Shown in pieces: positions 42,790-52,587 of a stretch of DNA of 64,000 nucleotides. The notes beneath the pieces were generated by a model. It did no database searches. It was not told where the DNA came from and was given only the letters and a program-made list of their open reading frames with translations. Made by a program: the position numbers and the translations under genes. Position 1 is the stretch's first letter. Each line of letters opens with the position of its first letter. Origin of the DNA: Chitinophaga sp. CB10 (lineage in GTDB: Bacteria; Bacteroidota; Bacteroidia; Chitinophagales; Chitinophagaceae); contig MLAV02000005.1 in the NCBI GenBank assembly GCA_001870995.2, positions 248,001-312,000 on the forward strand. The letters are read 5' to 3'.

Positions 42790-44424
42790 CTACCAGCTGC
42801 TGCTTGCTCCGCCGCCCCCGGATGATCCGCCGCCCCAGGAGGAGCTGGACGAGGAAGAGGAGGAAGACGAAGAAGAAGAAGAGGAGGAAGACGAAGATAT
42901 CTTCGGAATGGTAAAGGGGTAATCTTTAGAAAACCCGCAGGCAGCGCACAAGTAAGTTTTAATCCCCAGCCCCGGCGAGCTGGTGGTAGCCCTTTTCTGG
43001 GTCCGGGACTTCTTACACTGGAAAGTTTTATGCTGGCAGGACGGGCATTCTGCCACCGCCGCATGAAAATCCGTATAATCCAGCACCAGCTGGTAATCAT
43101 CCTTGTCGCAACGCCATACATCGTAATCCACTGAACTGAGGTTTTCCTCAATTACCTGGGCTTTTTCCAGGTAGGAGTCCTCGGTTTTTTCATCGAGGCG
43201 GTGCATCGGCTGATGGCAATGCGGGCAATCATACGGGGTATCCCGCAGCTTTTGCTGCTCATGCCGGTACCAGCGCATATAGAGAAAAAGGAAAGGTAAC
43301 GGAAACACATACCCTGAAAATTCCAGCTGGCAATGCGCTGCGGATAAGCGCTGCCAGCGCGTATGCCTGTCCGCCCCGCGCAGCGCCGCCTCAGCGCGCA
43401 GGCGCACAATCAACACGGCCAGGTGCATAAACAAGGTCCAGGAGACATAATATGCCAGGAAAACTTTAAAGAAGCCCAGTCTAACATTGAAATGAGCGTC
43501 CATATACCAGAGCAGCCACCAGGCAGTCAGGTGTATAACTGCTACGCCAATCCAGCCTGGCCGCAGGAAATCATTGCTGATTTCCTTAATGCTTGCGGGG
43601 ATATTATCTATATCAGGGTTAGTATTTTTCTTCTTCTTTTTACGCCTTCTGCCACCGAAACAGCCCTGCATCAGTATGGGAGAAAAAATGAATGCGAGGA
43701 TCAGCCCGATGAAGAAGCCGGCGCCCGGCGTGCGGTCTACATACCCGCTATCTATCTGTGCGGTGGCCTCTTCAAATTCCGGGGGCGCTTCAACGGGGCC
43801 GGCAAATGCCTGCGGCGACTCAGGCGCCGCGCTCTCATCTGCCGCCATGAGGGAGCTGTCCGCCAACGCCGCATAGGGCTCATCCGGCACTACCGGCTGC
43901 GGTTCGTCATAGACATAATTTCCGGAACGCAGCTGCGCTGCTACGGATTTGATGCCGCTGATAAACGCTTCGTCATAATTATCCTCTTTTATATGCGGGA
44001 TCATATACTCCTGCTGGATGCGGAAACACAGCACGTCCGGCAGGTTGCCTTCCAGGCCTTTCCCCGTTTCAAACACCAGCTTGCGGGCGTCCCTCACGAG
44101 GAATATCAGCAGGCCGTTATTCGTTTCTTTTTTACCGATACCCCAGGTATTAAACAGCTTGTGCGCAAAATCCACCGGGTCTTGCTCCCCGATATTTTCC
44201 TGTAATACCACGGCCACCTGGGCCGTCCCTTCCTGATCAAGCGTGGTGAGCATGCTGTTGATCGTAGCCGTAGCCGGTCCGGACAGCATATGCGCCGGGT
44301 CGCTCACATAGCCGCCATCTATTTGCTTGGGGTCAGGGATATCCTGGGGAGTAATTCGCTGCTTTTTCTCCTGGCAGGAAAACAGGGCTACCAGTAGAAC
44401 CAGCAGTAATGACTTCAGTTTCAT
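42790..44424 (-). CDS. TPM-domain lipoprotein with zinc-ribbon and Ser/Gly-rich tail
   Basis: A 544-aa protein with lipobox LFSC (Cys17), then a TPM domain (about 38-165, GGYVSDPAHMLS and NTWGIGKKETNNGLLIFLV are typical), a Pro/Glu-rich linker (about 170-230), membrane helices (about 235-255, 285-345 and 380-395) and a Cys-rich part with CPHCH, CPSCQ and CAACGF (zinc-ribbon-like). The last about 35 residues are a Ser run followed by Gly/Ser. TPM proteins of the YgcG kind often end in Gly/Ser tails, but the zinc-ribbon part is less usual. The role is unknown. It is convergent with the DUF6515 gene. Confidence 0.8.
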   Translation of the reverse strand: MKLKSLLLVLLVALFSCQEKKQRITPQDIPDPKQIDGGYVSDPAHMLSGPATATINSMLTTLDQEGTAQVAVVLQENIGEQDPVDFAHKLFNTWGIGKKETNNGLLIFLVRDARKLVFETGKGLEGNLPDVLCFRIQQEYMIPHIKEDNYDEAFISGIKSVAAQLRSGNYVYDEPQPVVPDEPYAALADSSLMAADESAAPESPQAFAGPVEAPPEFEEATAQIDSGYVDRTPGAGFFIGLILAFIFSPILMQGCFGGRRRKKKKKNTNPDIDNIPASIKEISNDFLRPGWIGVAVIHLTAWWLLWYMDAHFNVRLGFFKVFLAYYVSWTLFMHLAVLIVRLRAEAALRGADRHTRWQRLSAAHCQLEFSGYVFPLPFLFLYMRWYRHEQQKLRDTPYDCPHCHQPMHRLDEKTEDSYLEKAQVIEENLSSVDYDVWRCDKDDYQLVLDYTDFHAAVAECPSCQHKTFQCKKSRTQKRATTSSPGLGIKTYLCAACGFSKDYPFTIPKISSSSSSSSSSSSSSSSSSSSWGGGSSGGGGASSSW

Positions 44425-44621
44425 TGCTGTAACTTTTGTGATGCGAAGATAATAGAACGGGGCAGAAATTATCTTTTCCCCGGAAAACAGTTGACACAGG
44501 AGAAAATTAATCCGCCGGGCCAGCGTTATAAGAGTAACCTTTGGGCAATTAAGCCGTTATTTATCCGGCAATCATAAAATATAACTAATTTAGTACACAT
44601 ACTATTATTCAAACAGCGTCT

Positions 44622-45710
44622 ATGAAAAGGTTACTCGCACTGTTCACCCTTGTTTTACCTCTTGCTTTGCAGGCGCAGAGCAAGCTGGCACAGAATATTA
44701 TCGACGATTTTTCTAACCGGGCAGCCTATCATTACTCGCTCAAAAACGATTCTATCACAGGATACATTGCGGAGCAGCTGACCCGCAGCGGCGCCGGCGG
44801 GATTGATGTGGATGCTACCATGTTCAAGCTGGGGGACGACCAGGGCGCTTTTGACGCTGCCCTGAAATACCTGTACCAGTATAGCGACTGTAACCGCCAG
44901 CGATACATCGAAAACCTGAAAAGCCTGGGTTTGAAAAATAACAGCATTTTCCCCATTGCTACTTATACCGCCAATAAATACAGGGATCAAACGAAAGAAT
45001 TGCTGGAAGACAAAAAAGACTTCCTGGTAACTTACACCGGCCCTCATACCGGTAAAACGCCGCCTCCTGCGACAGCGGCCAGTACGGAGAACAACGGGGA
45101 TGCCGGTACCGCCACTGCGGCAGCCGGCGCTGCTACCGCCGCCACCTCACCATCCGGCGGGGAAGAAACCGCCGCCGCCCCAACAGCTGCGGATACACGG
45201 GATTGGGAAGTAAAACCCATTTTCAAGGCGCGCAATGCCGAACAGCTGATCAACATGTACGGCAAGGAAAACGTGATCCTCCGGGATGGCAGCGATATTA
45301 CCGGGAATGCCACAGGGAAGAACGCCTTTGTGGTATATCCCGATACGGATAACGAACTGCAGATAGAAATGGATGGCGAGGACGGCAACACCCTGCTGTT
45401 CAGCTTTGAGCATGCCAAATGGAAAACGCCTTTTGGCCTGAAACCAGGCGATCCGTTGGAGAAATTGCTTAAAATAAACGGACGTCCTTTTAAATTCAAT
45501 GCCTTTGAATGGACAGACGGCGGGCTGGTGAGCAGCTGGGAAGGCGGCCAGCTCAATGGCAAAGGCGTGGAAGTAGTGCTGCGCGCCAATAACACCGGCG
45601 ATCCTAAACTCTATGACCAGGTGACCGGCGATAAAACCATCCGTTCGGATAACTCCGCCCTGAAAAAGCTGAATGTAGTGATCCAGTCTATTACATTTAA
45701 ATCAAACTAA
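44622..45710 (+). CDS. Secreted protein of unknown function
   Basis: A 362-aa protein with a signal peptide (1-18, ending LQAQ). The N-terminal part (about 20-130) is helical and contains an Asp/Gly-rich stretch. A low-complexity Ala/Thr linker (about 148-188) precedes a beta-rich C-terminal domain (about 195-362; FGLKPGDPLEKLLKINGRPFKFNAFEWTDGG is its best block). I recognise no family. The gene is divergent from the TPM gene, with the VOC gene 43 bp downstream on the same strand. Confidence 0.75.
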   Translation: MKRLLALFTLVLPLALQAQSKLAQNIIDDFSNRAAYHYSLKNDSITGYIAEQLTRSGAGGIDVDATMFKLGDDQGAFDAALKYLYQYSDCNRQRYIENLKSLGLKNNSIFPIATYTANKYRDQTKELLEDKKDFLVTYTGPHTGKTPPPATAASTENNGDAGTATAAAGAATAATSPSGGEETAAAPTAADTRDWEVKPIFKARNAEQLINMYGKENVILRDGSDITGNATGKNAFVVYPDTDNELQIEMDGEDGNTLLFSFEHAKWKTPFGLKPGDPLEKLLKINGRPFKFNAFEWTDGGLVSSWEGGQLNGKGVEVVLRANNTGDPKLYDQVTGDKTIRSDNSALKKLNVVIQSITFKSN

Positions 45711-45753
45711 CACAACACTTGCATCGCTCAATCCGGATTTTTATCTTGTAGTT

Positions 45754-46218
45754 ATGAAAAACTACCTGCAATCCGGATTGGGCCTTTTTATTATCATCTT
45801 TTTGATTTCCGTGAATTCCACCGCACAGTCCGTGAAAAAGCCATCCTTAAATCATATAGCCATCTACGTTGTAGACCTTGAAAAAAGCACCGCATTCTAC
45901 CGGGATATTATCGGACTTGAAACCATGGACGAGCCGTTTAAGGACGGCCACCATTCCTGGTTTAAGGTAGGTCCGCATGCGCAGGTACATATTATTTCCG
46001 GCGCCGAAGCGCCCACTACCCACAACAAGAACACGCATCTTTGCTTTTCCGTGCCGGTGATGAACGATTTCCTCGCCAACCTGCGCAGCAAAAACGTGTC
46101 TTACGAGAACTGGGCCGGTACGCCCAATGCGGTGACGAACCGGGTAGACGGGGTCAAACAGGTGTGGCTGAAGGACCCGGACGGGTACTGGATAGAAATA
46201 AATGACGATCAGTTTTAA
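45754..46218 (+). CDS. Exported VOC (glyoxalase/dioxygenase fold) protein
   Basis: A 154-aa protein with a signal peptide (1-25, ending STAQ), unusual in this family. The mature part is one VOC module: PSLNHIAIYVVDLEKSTAFYRDIIGL (about 31-55), with a metal-type His, then a strand block and VWLKDPDGYWIEIND near the end with the conserved Glu. Members include glyoxalase I and lactoylglutathione lyase-like enzymes that bind divalent metal. The substrate is not known. Possibly cotranscribed with the preceding secreted protein. Confidence 0.85.
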   Translation: MKNYLQSGLGLFIIIFLISVNSTAQSVKKPSLNHIAIYVVDLEKSTAFYRDIIGLETMDEPFKDGHHSWFKVGPHAQVHIISGAEAPTTHNKNTHLCFSVPVMNDFLANLRSKNVSYENWAGTPNAVTNRVDGVKQVWLKDPDGYWIEINDDQF

Positions 46219-46293
46219 TAGGTGATTCCCTGCCGGCCCATTGCAGGATTTTTACTATATTCAGTAATAAGTTTTCACCCTGATCCTCGAGCT

Positions 46294-46917
46294 ATGACAC
46301 TACTACTGAATGTTCCGGCGGCCGATAAAGAGCAGGCCCTGCAAGCGGGTGCAGTTTTCCTTGAAGATACCGGCAAATGGCTGCTGCCTGATCAGGCATA
46401 CGGCCGGCTCCACGAAGTACAGCAGTGGCTTGCCCCGGAAGGGTACATCGTATTATCCGATAAGGTGCTGATCGCGGAGAGTCGCGCTGTATGCACGCAT
46501 TGCGGGCATACCAACACCGTGATAGCCATCGGGAGCGACTACTTTTACGAGCGGGATATCAATGAGCGGGACGAGGAGGTATGGGTAGAACAGAGTTTTT
46601 TTGCCTTATTTCATTGCCTGACCTATATTTCCGATAATCTCAGGGAGTTGCTGGGAGATACGTATCCCCACTACCGGCCGGCGCCTCCGGAGGACGGCAA
46701 GGTTTATTGGTACAACCACTGCGCCCGGTGCCAGCGCCCTCTGGACGATCACCGGCTGATGGACATCCCCGGTAATACGTTTCATCCAGGAACGGCTGAG
46801 GAAGCGGCGGCCATTACTCTCCGGACCATCCAATCCAAATACGCGCCATTACTTGATGCGGATTATGAAATCGCCAGACACCTCCAATTGATCGGGGAAT
46901 TTGCCCAACGGACGTGA
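46294..46917 (+). CDS. DUF5710-domain protein with zinc-ribbon motifs
   Basis: From ATG 46294 it has 207 aa. The frame is open to 46222, but the added part has no conserved residues and MTLLLNVPAADKEQALQAGAVF is the typical DUF5710 start (LNVPxxEKxxAxxxGAxWD). DUF5710 covers about residues 1-45 and ends in KWLLPD. The second part has CTHC (with VCTHCGH) and, about 80 residues later, CARCQ, the pattern of a split zinc ribbon. DUF5710 is common in plasmid and phage proteins and is thought to bind nucleic acid, so a DNA- or RNA-binding role is plausible but unproven. Confidence 0.75.
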   Translation: MTLLLNVPAADKEQALQAGAVFLEDTGKWLLPDQAYGRLHEVQQWLAPEGYIVLSDKVLIAESRAVCTHCGHTNTVIAIGSDYFYERDINERDEEVWVEQSFFALFHCLTYISDNLRELLGDTYPHYRPAPPEDGKVYWYNHCARCQRPLDDHRLMDIPGNTFHPGTAEEAAAITLRTIQSKYAPLLDADYEIARHLQLIGEFAQRT

Positions 46918-47042
46918 TTTTCTTCTCCCCCCACCTAAAAATTTATTTTTATTCCCAAAGCGCCAAAAGCTTATCATGTTAGGATTTGCTTTCAAAATTC
47001 TTTATACCTTAGTAGAGTACAACCAAGTCAATTTTTCGATCG

Positions 47043-47609
47043 ATGTCCGATGCAGGTCAACCAAACAGGGATATGATGTGGATGCAGCGCCTCCGGGAAG
47101 ACGACACGGCCGCATTTACCGAAATCTACGAAGCATACCGCGAGAAGCTGCTGGCAGTAGCCTATAACAGGCTGGGCGACCTCCAGGCGGCCGAGGATGT
47201 GGTGCAGGATGTTTTTGCCAGCCTATGGCATCAGCGGCACAACAGCCAGATCGAAAATGCCGGCGCTTACCTGGCCACCGCCGTGAAATATAAGGTGCTG
47301 GACCGCTTCCGCAGGGAGCAGCTGCTGCGCCAGTACCAGCAGGTGTATAGTTCGGATATTTCCATCTCCCCTGCCACCCCGGAATCATCGCTACAGTATA
47401 AAAATATAATGCAGTTATATCAGGAAGAGATCAACCGGCTTCCGGAAAAATGCCAGTTAATATTCAGGTATAGCCGCGAACAGGGTATGCCGGTCAAAGA
47501 AATTGCCGCGACCCTAAACATTTCCCATAAAACCGTTGAAAACCAGCTCACAAAGGCCTTACGGCACCTGAAGGGAAATATCAAACACTACTTTTCCATC
47601 TTTTTTTAA
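47043..47609 (+). CDS. ECF sigma factor (RNA polymerase sigma-70 family)
   Basis: A 188-aa two-domain sigma factor. Region 2 (about 14-90) reads DDTAAFTEIYEAYREKLLAVAYNRLGD and AAEDVVQDVFASLW, region 4 (about 125-180) has LPEKCQLIFRYSREQGMPVKEIAATLNISHKTVENQLTKALRHL. The FecR gene follows after 64 bp. The group is the FecI-like ECF type of Bacteroidota polysaccharide loci. It would act when signalled from SusC through FecR, and would direct transcription of susC and susD. The gene ends in a T-rich stretch. Confidence 0.92.
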   Translation: MSDAGQPNRDMMWMQRLREDDTAAFTEIYEAYREKLLAVAYNRLGDLQAAEDVVQDVFASLWHQRHNSQIENAGAYLATAVKYKVLDRFRREQLLRQYQQVYSSDISISPATPESSLQYKNIMQLYQEEINRLPEKCQLIFRYSREQGMPVKEIAATLNISHKTVENQLTKALRHLKGNIKHYFSIFF

Positions 47610-47673
47610 TTTTTTTTAACCACGCGTAGGGGATTGGCTTTACTTGTTCGACTCTTCTATGTAATTACCCGTT

Positions 47674-48810
47674 ATGAAAGAAAACCAGGATCTAATCATC
47701 GCTATAGAAAAATACCTGCGGGGAGAAGCCACTGCGGAAGAATCGGCGTTGGTCAATCAGTGGTATCACTCCTTCCATGATGAGGAAGTTACGATTACAA
47801 CAACAGCGGATTACGGTAAGGAGGAGGTTTTCGGGAAGATGCAATCGCAGCTGGCGGCCATAGTGGCGCCTGCCACGCCGGTTGTACCGATGCGGAAAGC
47901 CTGGATAAAACGTGCTGCCGTAGCTGCCGGCATCCTTCTGCTCGTGAGCGCAGGCATAACCGTTTCGCATATGAAATGGGGCAGGCCTGCCAGCAGGGAG
48001 GTAGCGCAACGGGCAAAAGTACCCATCATGCCGGGCAGCAACAAAGCGGTGCTCGTACTGGATGATGGCAGTAGCATGACGCTGAACGACAGCGCCGGCC
48101 ACCGGATTGCCGGAGCCTCCGTGCAGGGGCAGTCGCTCGTTTACGACGCATCCGGTCAACATAACGCAGGCGCCGTAAAATACAATACGCTCCAAACACC
48201 GCAGGGCGGCCAGTTTGCCGTAGTGCTGCCGGACGGCAGCAAGGCATGGCTCAATGCGGCCAGCTCCCTGCGCTATCCTACCGCATTTGCAGGCAACAAC
48301 AGGACAGTAGAACTGACCGGGGAAGCGTACTTCGAGATCGCCCCGGACCAGCATAAACCTTTCGTCGTGGAGGTGAACAATATGAAAGTCCAGGTACTGG
48401 GCACCTCCTTCAACATCATGGCTTACCACGAGGAAAATGCCGTTAAAACCACGCTGGTTACCGGCTCCGTGAAAGTAAGCAGCGCGGGCGGCGCCAGGCA
48501 TTTGCTGCCAGGGCAACAGGCCGCATTTGACAAACAGGAACAATTCACCATCAGCAATGCGGACGTAAACGCCGTCATTGCCTGGAAGGAAGGGAAATTT
48601 GAATTCAACGGAGAAGAAATAATCGTCGTATTAAGACAAATAGCCAGGTGGTACGACCTGCAGCTCCAACTGCCGGAAGGCACGCCTGAAGGCCATCTGA
48701 GCGCCTCATTCCCCCGCGGCACCAGCCTTGAGAATGTAATGAAAATGCTGGAATTAAGCGGCATCCATTGTGACATTGCCAACAGACAACTGATCGTAAG
48801 AAAAAGCTAA
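47674..48810 (+). CDS. FecR-family anti-sigma factor
   Basis: A 378-aa inner-membrane protein. The cytoplasmic part (1-77) should bind the sigma factor, one membrane helix covers about 78-98 (RAAVAAGILLLVSAGI), and the periplasmic FecR domain follows (about 110-300, TPQGGQFAVVLPDGSKAWLNAASSLRYPTAF is the signature) with a DUF4974 C-terminus (about 305-378, NGEEIIVVLRQIARWYDLQL). It receives the signal from the STN domain of SusC in the periplasm and then releases or inhibits the sigma factor. It lies between the sigma gene and susC, with a hairpin before susC. Confidence 0.93.
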   Translation: MKENQDLIIAIEKYLRGEATAEESALVNQWYHSFHDEEVTITTTADYGKEEVFGKMQSQLAAIVAPATPVVPMRKAWIKRAAVAAGILLLVSAGITVSHMKWGRPASREVAQRAKVPIMPGSNKAVLVLDDGSSMTLNDSAGHRIAGASVQGQSLVYDASGQHNAGAVKYNTLQTPQGGQFAVVLPDGSKAWLNAASSLRYPTAFAGNNRTVELTGEAYFEIAPDQHKPFVVEVNNMKVQVLGTSFNIMAYHEENAVKTTLVTGSVKVSSAGGARHLLPGQQAAFDKQEQFTISNADVNAVIAWKEGKFEFNGEEIIVVLRQIARWYDLQLQLPEGTPEGHLSASFPRGTSLENVMKMLELSGIHCDIANRQLIVRKS

Positions 48811-48904
48811 ATCGCCATTCCAAAATTGAAAATGTTTTAAAACTGGTAAAAAATAATACGCTTGAGAACAATGAACAATTCGAATCTATAACAATCACTA
48901 TGCT

Positions 48905-48929
48905 GTTATGGCTTTGCTTGTGCCATAAC
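48905..48929 (+). promoter_or_regulatory. Hairpin in the susC leader
   Basis: GTTATGGC (48905-48912) and GCCATAAC (48922-48929) are perfect 8-bp arms with a 9-nt loop, 48 nt before the susC ATG. There is no U-tract. It may affect mRNA stability or translation of susC. Confidence 0.45.
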
Positions 48930-48976
48930 GATTCAATCCGGTAACAACTTTTCTTTTTCACCAAACTCTGTCATGT

Positions 48977-51900
48977 ATGAGTTCAACTCAGTACAATGGG
49001 ATCTCGTATGCCATAAAGTCCCGTTATGCAAGCACCTTCCGGGTGTTCAAACTAACTGTCGCCCTGCTGATTATCCTGAGCATGCAGGTGACTGCCTTTG
49101 GCTATGCGCAAACACTGTCATTGCATTCCCGTAATGCCAGCCTCGCAGAAATTTTCAAGAGCATTACCAAACAAACCGGCTACAGCTTCATGTACCGGAA
49201 TGAATTACTTAACCGTGCGCAGCGTGTAACCATCTCGGTGGATAACGTAGGGCTTAAAACCGCTTTGGATATCTGTTTCCAGGGGCAGCCCCTCACCTAT
49301 TCCATTGTGGACAAAGTGATCGTGGTGGATGCCCGCAGGGAAAAGCCCGTTACCAACGCAGCGCCTGTCCAGAACGGTGACCTGCGCGGGCAGATCGTAA
49401 ACGATAAGGGGGAAACCCTGCCCGGCGCGTCTGTAGTATTAAAAGGCACTACCAAACGTGCTATGACAGACGAGAAGGGAGAGTTCATACTCCGTGATGT
49501 AAATACCAGCGAAGGCGTGCTGGTAGTAGATTACATCGGCTTTGAAAAGCAGGAGGTGGCGCTCAGTGGCCGATCGTCCATTACAATTACCCTAAAACCG
49601 AAAAGTGCAGACCTCACAGATGTGGTGGTAGTTGGATACGCTACGCAGAAGCGTGTAAACCTGACCGGCGCGGTAGCTACCGTTACCAGCAAAAGCCTGG
49701 AAAACCGCCCTGTTACAAACGTATCCAGCGCATTAGCCGGTTTGAGCCCTGGTTTGCAGGTACGCCAAAGCTCCGGTAAGCCCGGCTCCGATGGAGCTAC
49801 CATCCGGGTGCGCGGCGTAGGAACGCTCAACAACAGCGATCCGCTGGTAGTGATAGACGGAATCATAGGCACTATGGATGCGGTGAACCCTAATGACATT
49901 GAAAGCATGTCCGTACTGAAAGACGCGGCATCTTCCTCCATTTACGGAACACTGGCGGCAAACGGCGTAATCCTGATCACTACCAAAAAAGGCAGCCGCA
50001 ACAGGACTACTGTTACCTACAGCGGCAACCTTTCTACCGTGCGGCCCAGCAATCTCCCCAAATTTGTAAACGATTACGTACGCTACATGAACCTGTATAA
50101 CGAGAGCGCCCGCAACCTCGGACAGGCAGAGCTGTTTAAACAGGAAACCATCAATACCTGGATGAACGCTAACCAGCATCCGAATGACACGAACGCATTC
50201 GGTATTCCCAACTCCGTTGTATATGCCAATACTGACTGGTCGGATGTGGTGTTTACCAACAACATCCTGCAACAGCACAACGTATCCGTTTCCGGCGGGA
50301 GCGAAAAATCCACTTACCTGTTTTCCGGGGCTTACCAGAATAACCCTGGAACAATGGATAATACGGGGTCGAAGAGATATCAACTGCGCTTAAACCTGGA
50401 TTCCCGTATTAATAAATTTCTGACGGTAGGAACACAGACTTTTGCCTCACAGGAATCCTTAGGCCTCGGCAACACTGAAAACGCCTTTAACTACCTGCGC
50501 CAGACCACTCCCGGCGTACCGGCGCAGTGGCAGGGCAAATTCGGTTTTCCATCCGCACTGGAAGAATCCCAGACGGCCAACAACATCCTGCTGTACCTGA
50601 ACAACGTAGCTGGTAAAAATGTCATCAACAGGTTCAACTCTACTGTCTTTGCTACTATCTCTATCCTCAAAGGACTCACATTTGAAACCCGTTATAACTA
50701 CCAGACACGCTACCAGGATAAACAGTTCCATGATGTGCCATTTGCCAAATGGGATTTTACCACCAACGTGCCCCGCTCCCCGGCCGCCACGCCTGATCAG
50801 CTGACTACCTCTACCGATCACATAAAGGAATATACCACCACGTTTGATAACGTACTCCGTTATAACACCCAGCTGAAAGGCGGCCACGAAATCGGCGCGC
50901 TGGTGGGGTATAACCAAAACTATTATTACTATAACAGGGATGCCGCCAGCAGGAAAGGTTTGATTTCTGAATCCATCACCAATATTAACGTTGCCGGCAA
51001 TACGAACAATACTTTTGAAGGTACGGAGTACGACAATGCACTCCGCTCCTGGTTTGGCCGTGTGAACTACGCCTACCGCAATAAATATCTCCTGGAAGCC
51101 AACCTGCGTTACGATGGTTCTTCCCGGTTTGCGCCGGCATCCCGCTGGGGCTACTACCCTTCTTTCTCCGCAGGATGGCGCCTTACAGAAGAGGGCATAT
51201 TTAAGGAGCTGCTGCGCAATGTGCAACAGCTGAAGCTCCGCGCCTCCTGGGGTAAACTGGGTAACAACGGCGGCGGCGACCGCTCCAAGGGCAACTATGA
51301 CTGGCAAACACTGTATAACCAGGTGTATTACTCCTTCAACAACACCGCTGCCGGCGCCCTTGCCGTCACTAAATTCGGTAACCCGTTCCTGTTGTGGGAA
51401 TCTACCTCCATTGCGGATGTAGGCGTGGATGCGACCTTCCTCAACAACGCCCTGAATGTAACGGTAGATTATTACAACAAAACCACTTCCGGTATTATCA
51501 CTACGCCGCCGATTCCGCTGACGGTGGGTAACGCCGATGCGCCGACCGTGAATACCGCAACCGTATCCAACAAGGGTATAGAGATGATCGCTTCCTACAA
51601 CCGTAAGTTTGGAGAGGTAGACATAACTGTGGGCGGTAACTTCGCTTACAATAAAAACCTGATCACCGCTTATCGCGGGGCTTTGAAAGAAGGCTGGGTG
51701 ACAGACGCCAGTGGCAATAAAACGTGGTCTTCCAACATCGGGGCGGTATCATCTGCCAGCGGCAACAGCTACAGATTAGAAGGTAAACAAATTGATGAAT
51801 ACTACCTGTTCCCGCTGTACCATGGCAACGGCAACTATTTTAATGCAGATGGCAGCGTAAATATCAATGGCGGGCCACGCGATGGAATGATCCGCACGAC

Positions 51901-52573
51901 CCAGGATATGGACTGGCTGAAAGCCATGATGGCAGCCGGTTACAGCTTCCTGCCTGCACAGGGTATCGACAAGGGTAAAATATACTACGGGGACCTGATC
52001 TATGCAGATACCAATGGGGACGGCATTTACGGCAACAACTTCGACAGAACGTTTACCGGTACCAGTGGTACTCCCAAGATCAACTATGGTTTCAACTTTG
52101 CAGCCTCCTGGAAAGGTATTTACCTGACCATGGTATGGGCTGGCAGCGCCGGTTTCCAGTACTATTACAATGACCGCGGCTACCTGAGCTCCGTTACCTC
52201 TGCCGGTAATGCCATCGGCCTGGAAGTGGCGAACGATCACTATTATTACAACGACGCCAATCCGAACGATCCGGCCAATAACATCAACGCCAAATATCCC
52301 CGCTTAAAGCTCAACACTGACCCGCAAAACAGCATTGCCAACTACTTCTACCTGTACAATGCCTCTTACCTGAAACTGAAAAACCTGCAGATAGGTTACC
52401 AGATTCCGGAGAGCATTACGAAGAAGGCGACTATCAGTCGTGCAGTCGTTTACGTTAGTGGCGAAAACCTGCTGACCATTACCAAATATCCGGGACTGGA
52501 CCCTGAAATCGGCGCCAGCGTGGGTTACCCGACCATGAAGCAGTTTGCGGTGGGCCTTAATGTTACATTCTAG
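48977..52573 (+). CDS. SusC/RagA-type TonB-linked outer membrane protein with STN domain
   Basis: A 1198-aa outer-membrane receptor. A long signal region (to about residue 45, ending GYAQ) precedes an STN domain (about 50-105, SITKQTGYSFMYRNELL), then a carboxypeptidase-like beta domain (about 135-210, RGQIVNDKGETLPGASVVLKGTT), the TonB-dependent plug (about 215-340, DVVVVGYATQKR, RVRGVGTLNNSDPLVVIDG and KDAASSSIYGTLAANGVILITTKKG) and a 22-strand-type barrel to the end (MKQFAVGLNVTF). STN domains talk to FecR, so this receptor can both import a glycan-like ligand and report it. Its SusD partner follows by 14 bp. The substrate is unknown. Confidence 0.95.
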   Translation: MSSTQYNGISYAIKSRYASTFRVFKLTVALLIILSMQVTAFGYAQTLSLHSRNASLAEIFKSITKQTGYSFMYRNELLNRAQRVTISVDNVGLKTALDICFQGQPLTYSIVDKVIVVDARREKPVTNAAPVQNGDLRGQIVNDKGETLPGASVVLKGTTKRAMTDEKGEFILRDVNTSEGVLVVDYIGFEKQEVALSGRSSITITLKPKSADLTDVVVVGYATQKRVNLTGAVATVTSKSLENRPVTNVSSALAGLSPGLQVRQSSGKPGSDGATIRVRGVGTLNNSDPLVVIDGIIGTMDAVNPNDIESMSVLKDAASSSIYGTLAANGVILITTKKGSRNRTTVTYSGNLSTVRPSNLPKFVNDYVRYMNLYNESARNLGQAELFKQETINTWMNANQHPNDTNAFGIPNSVVYANTDWSDVVFTNNILQQHNVSVSGGSEKSTYLFSGAYQNNPGTMDNTGSKRYQLRLNLDSRINKFLTVGTQTFASQESLGLGNTENAFNYLRQTTPGVPAQWQGKFGFPSALEESQTANNILLYLNNVAGKNVINRFNSTVFATISILKGLTFETRYNYQTRYQDKQFHDVPFAKWDFTTNVPRSPAATPDQLTTSTDHIKEYTTTFDNVLRYNTQLKGGHEIGALVGYNQNYYYYNRDAASRKGLISESITNINVAGNTNNTFEGTEYDNALRSWFGRVNYAYRNKYLLEANLRYDGSSRFAPASRWGYYPSFSAGWRLTEEGIFKELLRNVQQLKLRASWGKLGNNGGGDRSKGNYDWQTLYNQVYYSFNNTAAGALAVTKFGNPFLLWESTSIADVGVDATFLNNALNVTVDYYNKTTSGIITTPPIPLTVGNADAPTVNTATVSNKGIEMIASYNRKFGEVDITVGGNFAYNKNLITAYRGALKEGWVTDASGNKTWSSNIGAVSSASGNSYRLEGKQIDEYYLFPLYHGNGNYFNADGSVNINGGPRDGMIRTTQDMDWLKAMMAAGYSFLPAQGIDKGKIYYGDLIYADTNGDGIYGNNFDRTFTGTSGTPKINYGFNFAASWKGIYLTMVWAGSAGFQYYYNDRGYLSSVTSAGNAIGLEVANDHYYYNDANPNDPANNINAKYPRLKLNTDPQNSIANYFYLYNASYLKLKNLQIGYQIPESITKKATISRAVVYVSGENLLTITKYPGLDPEIGASVGYPTMKQFAVGLNVTF

Positions 52574-52587
52574 TAAAAAGTAAGCGT

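Noticed and set aside
47582..47640. T-rich stretch after the sigma gene as terminator
   Set aside because: Two runs of Ts but no stem before them; it probably reflects the 3' codons and AT-rich spacer.
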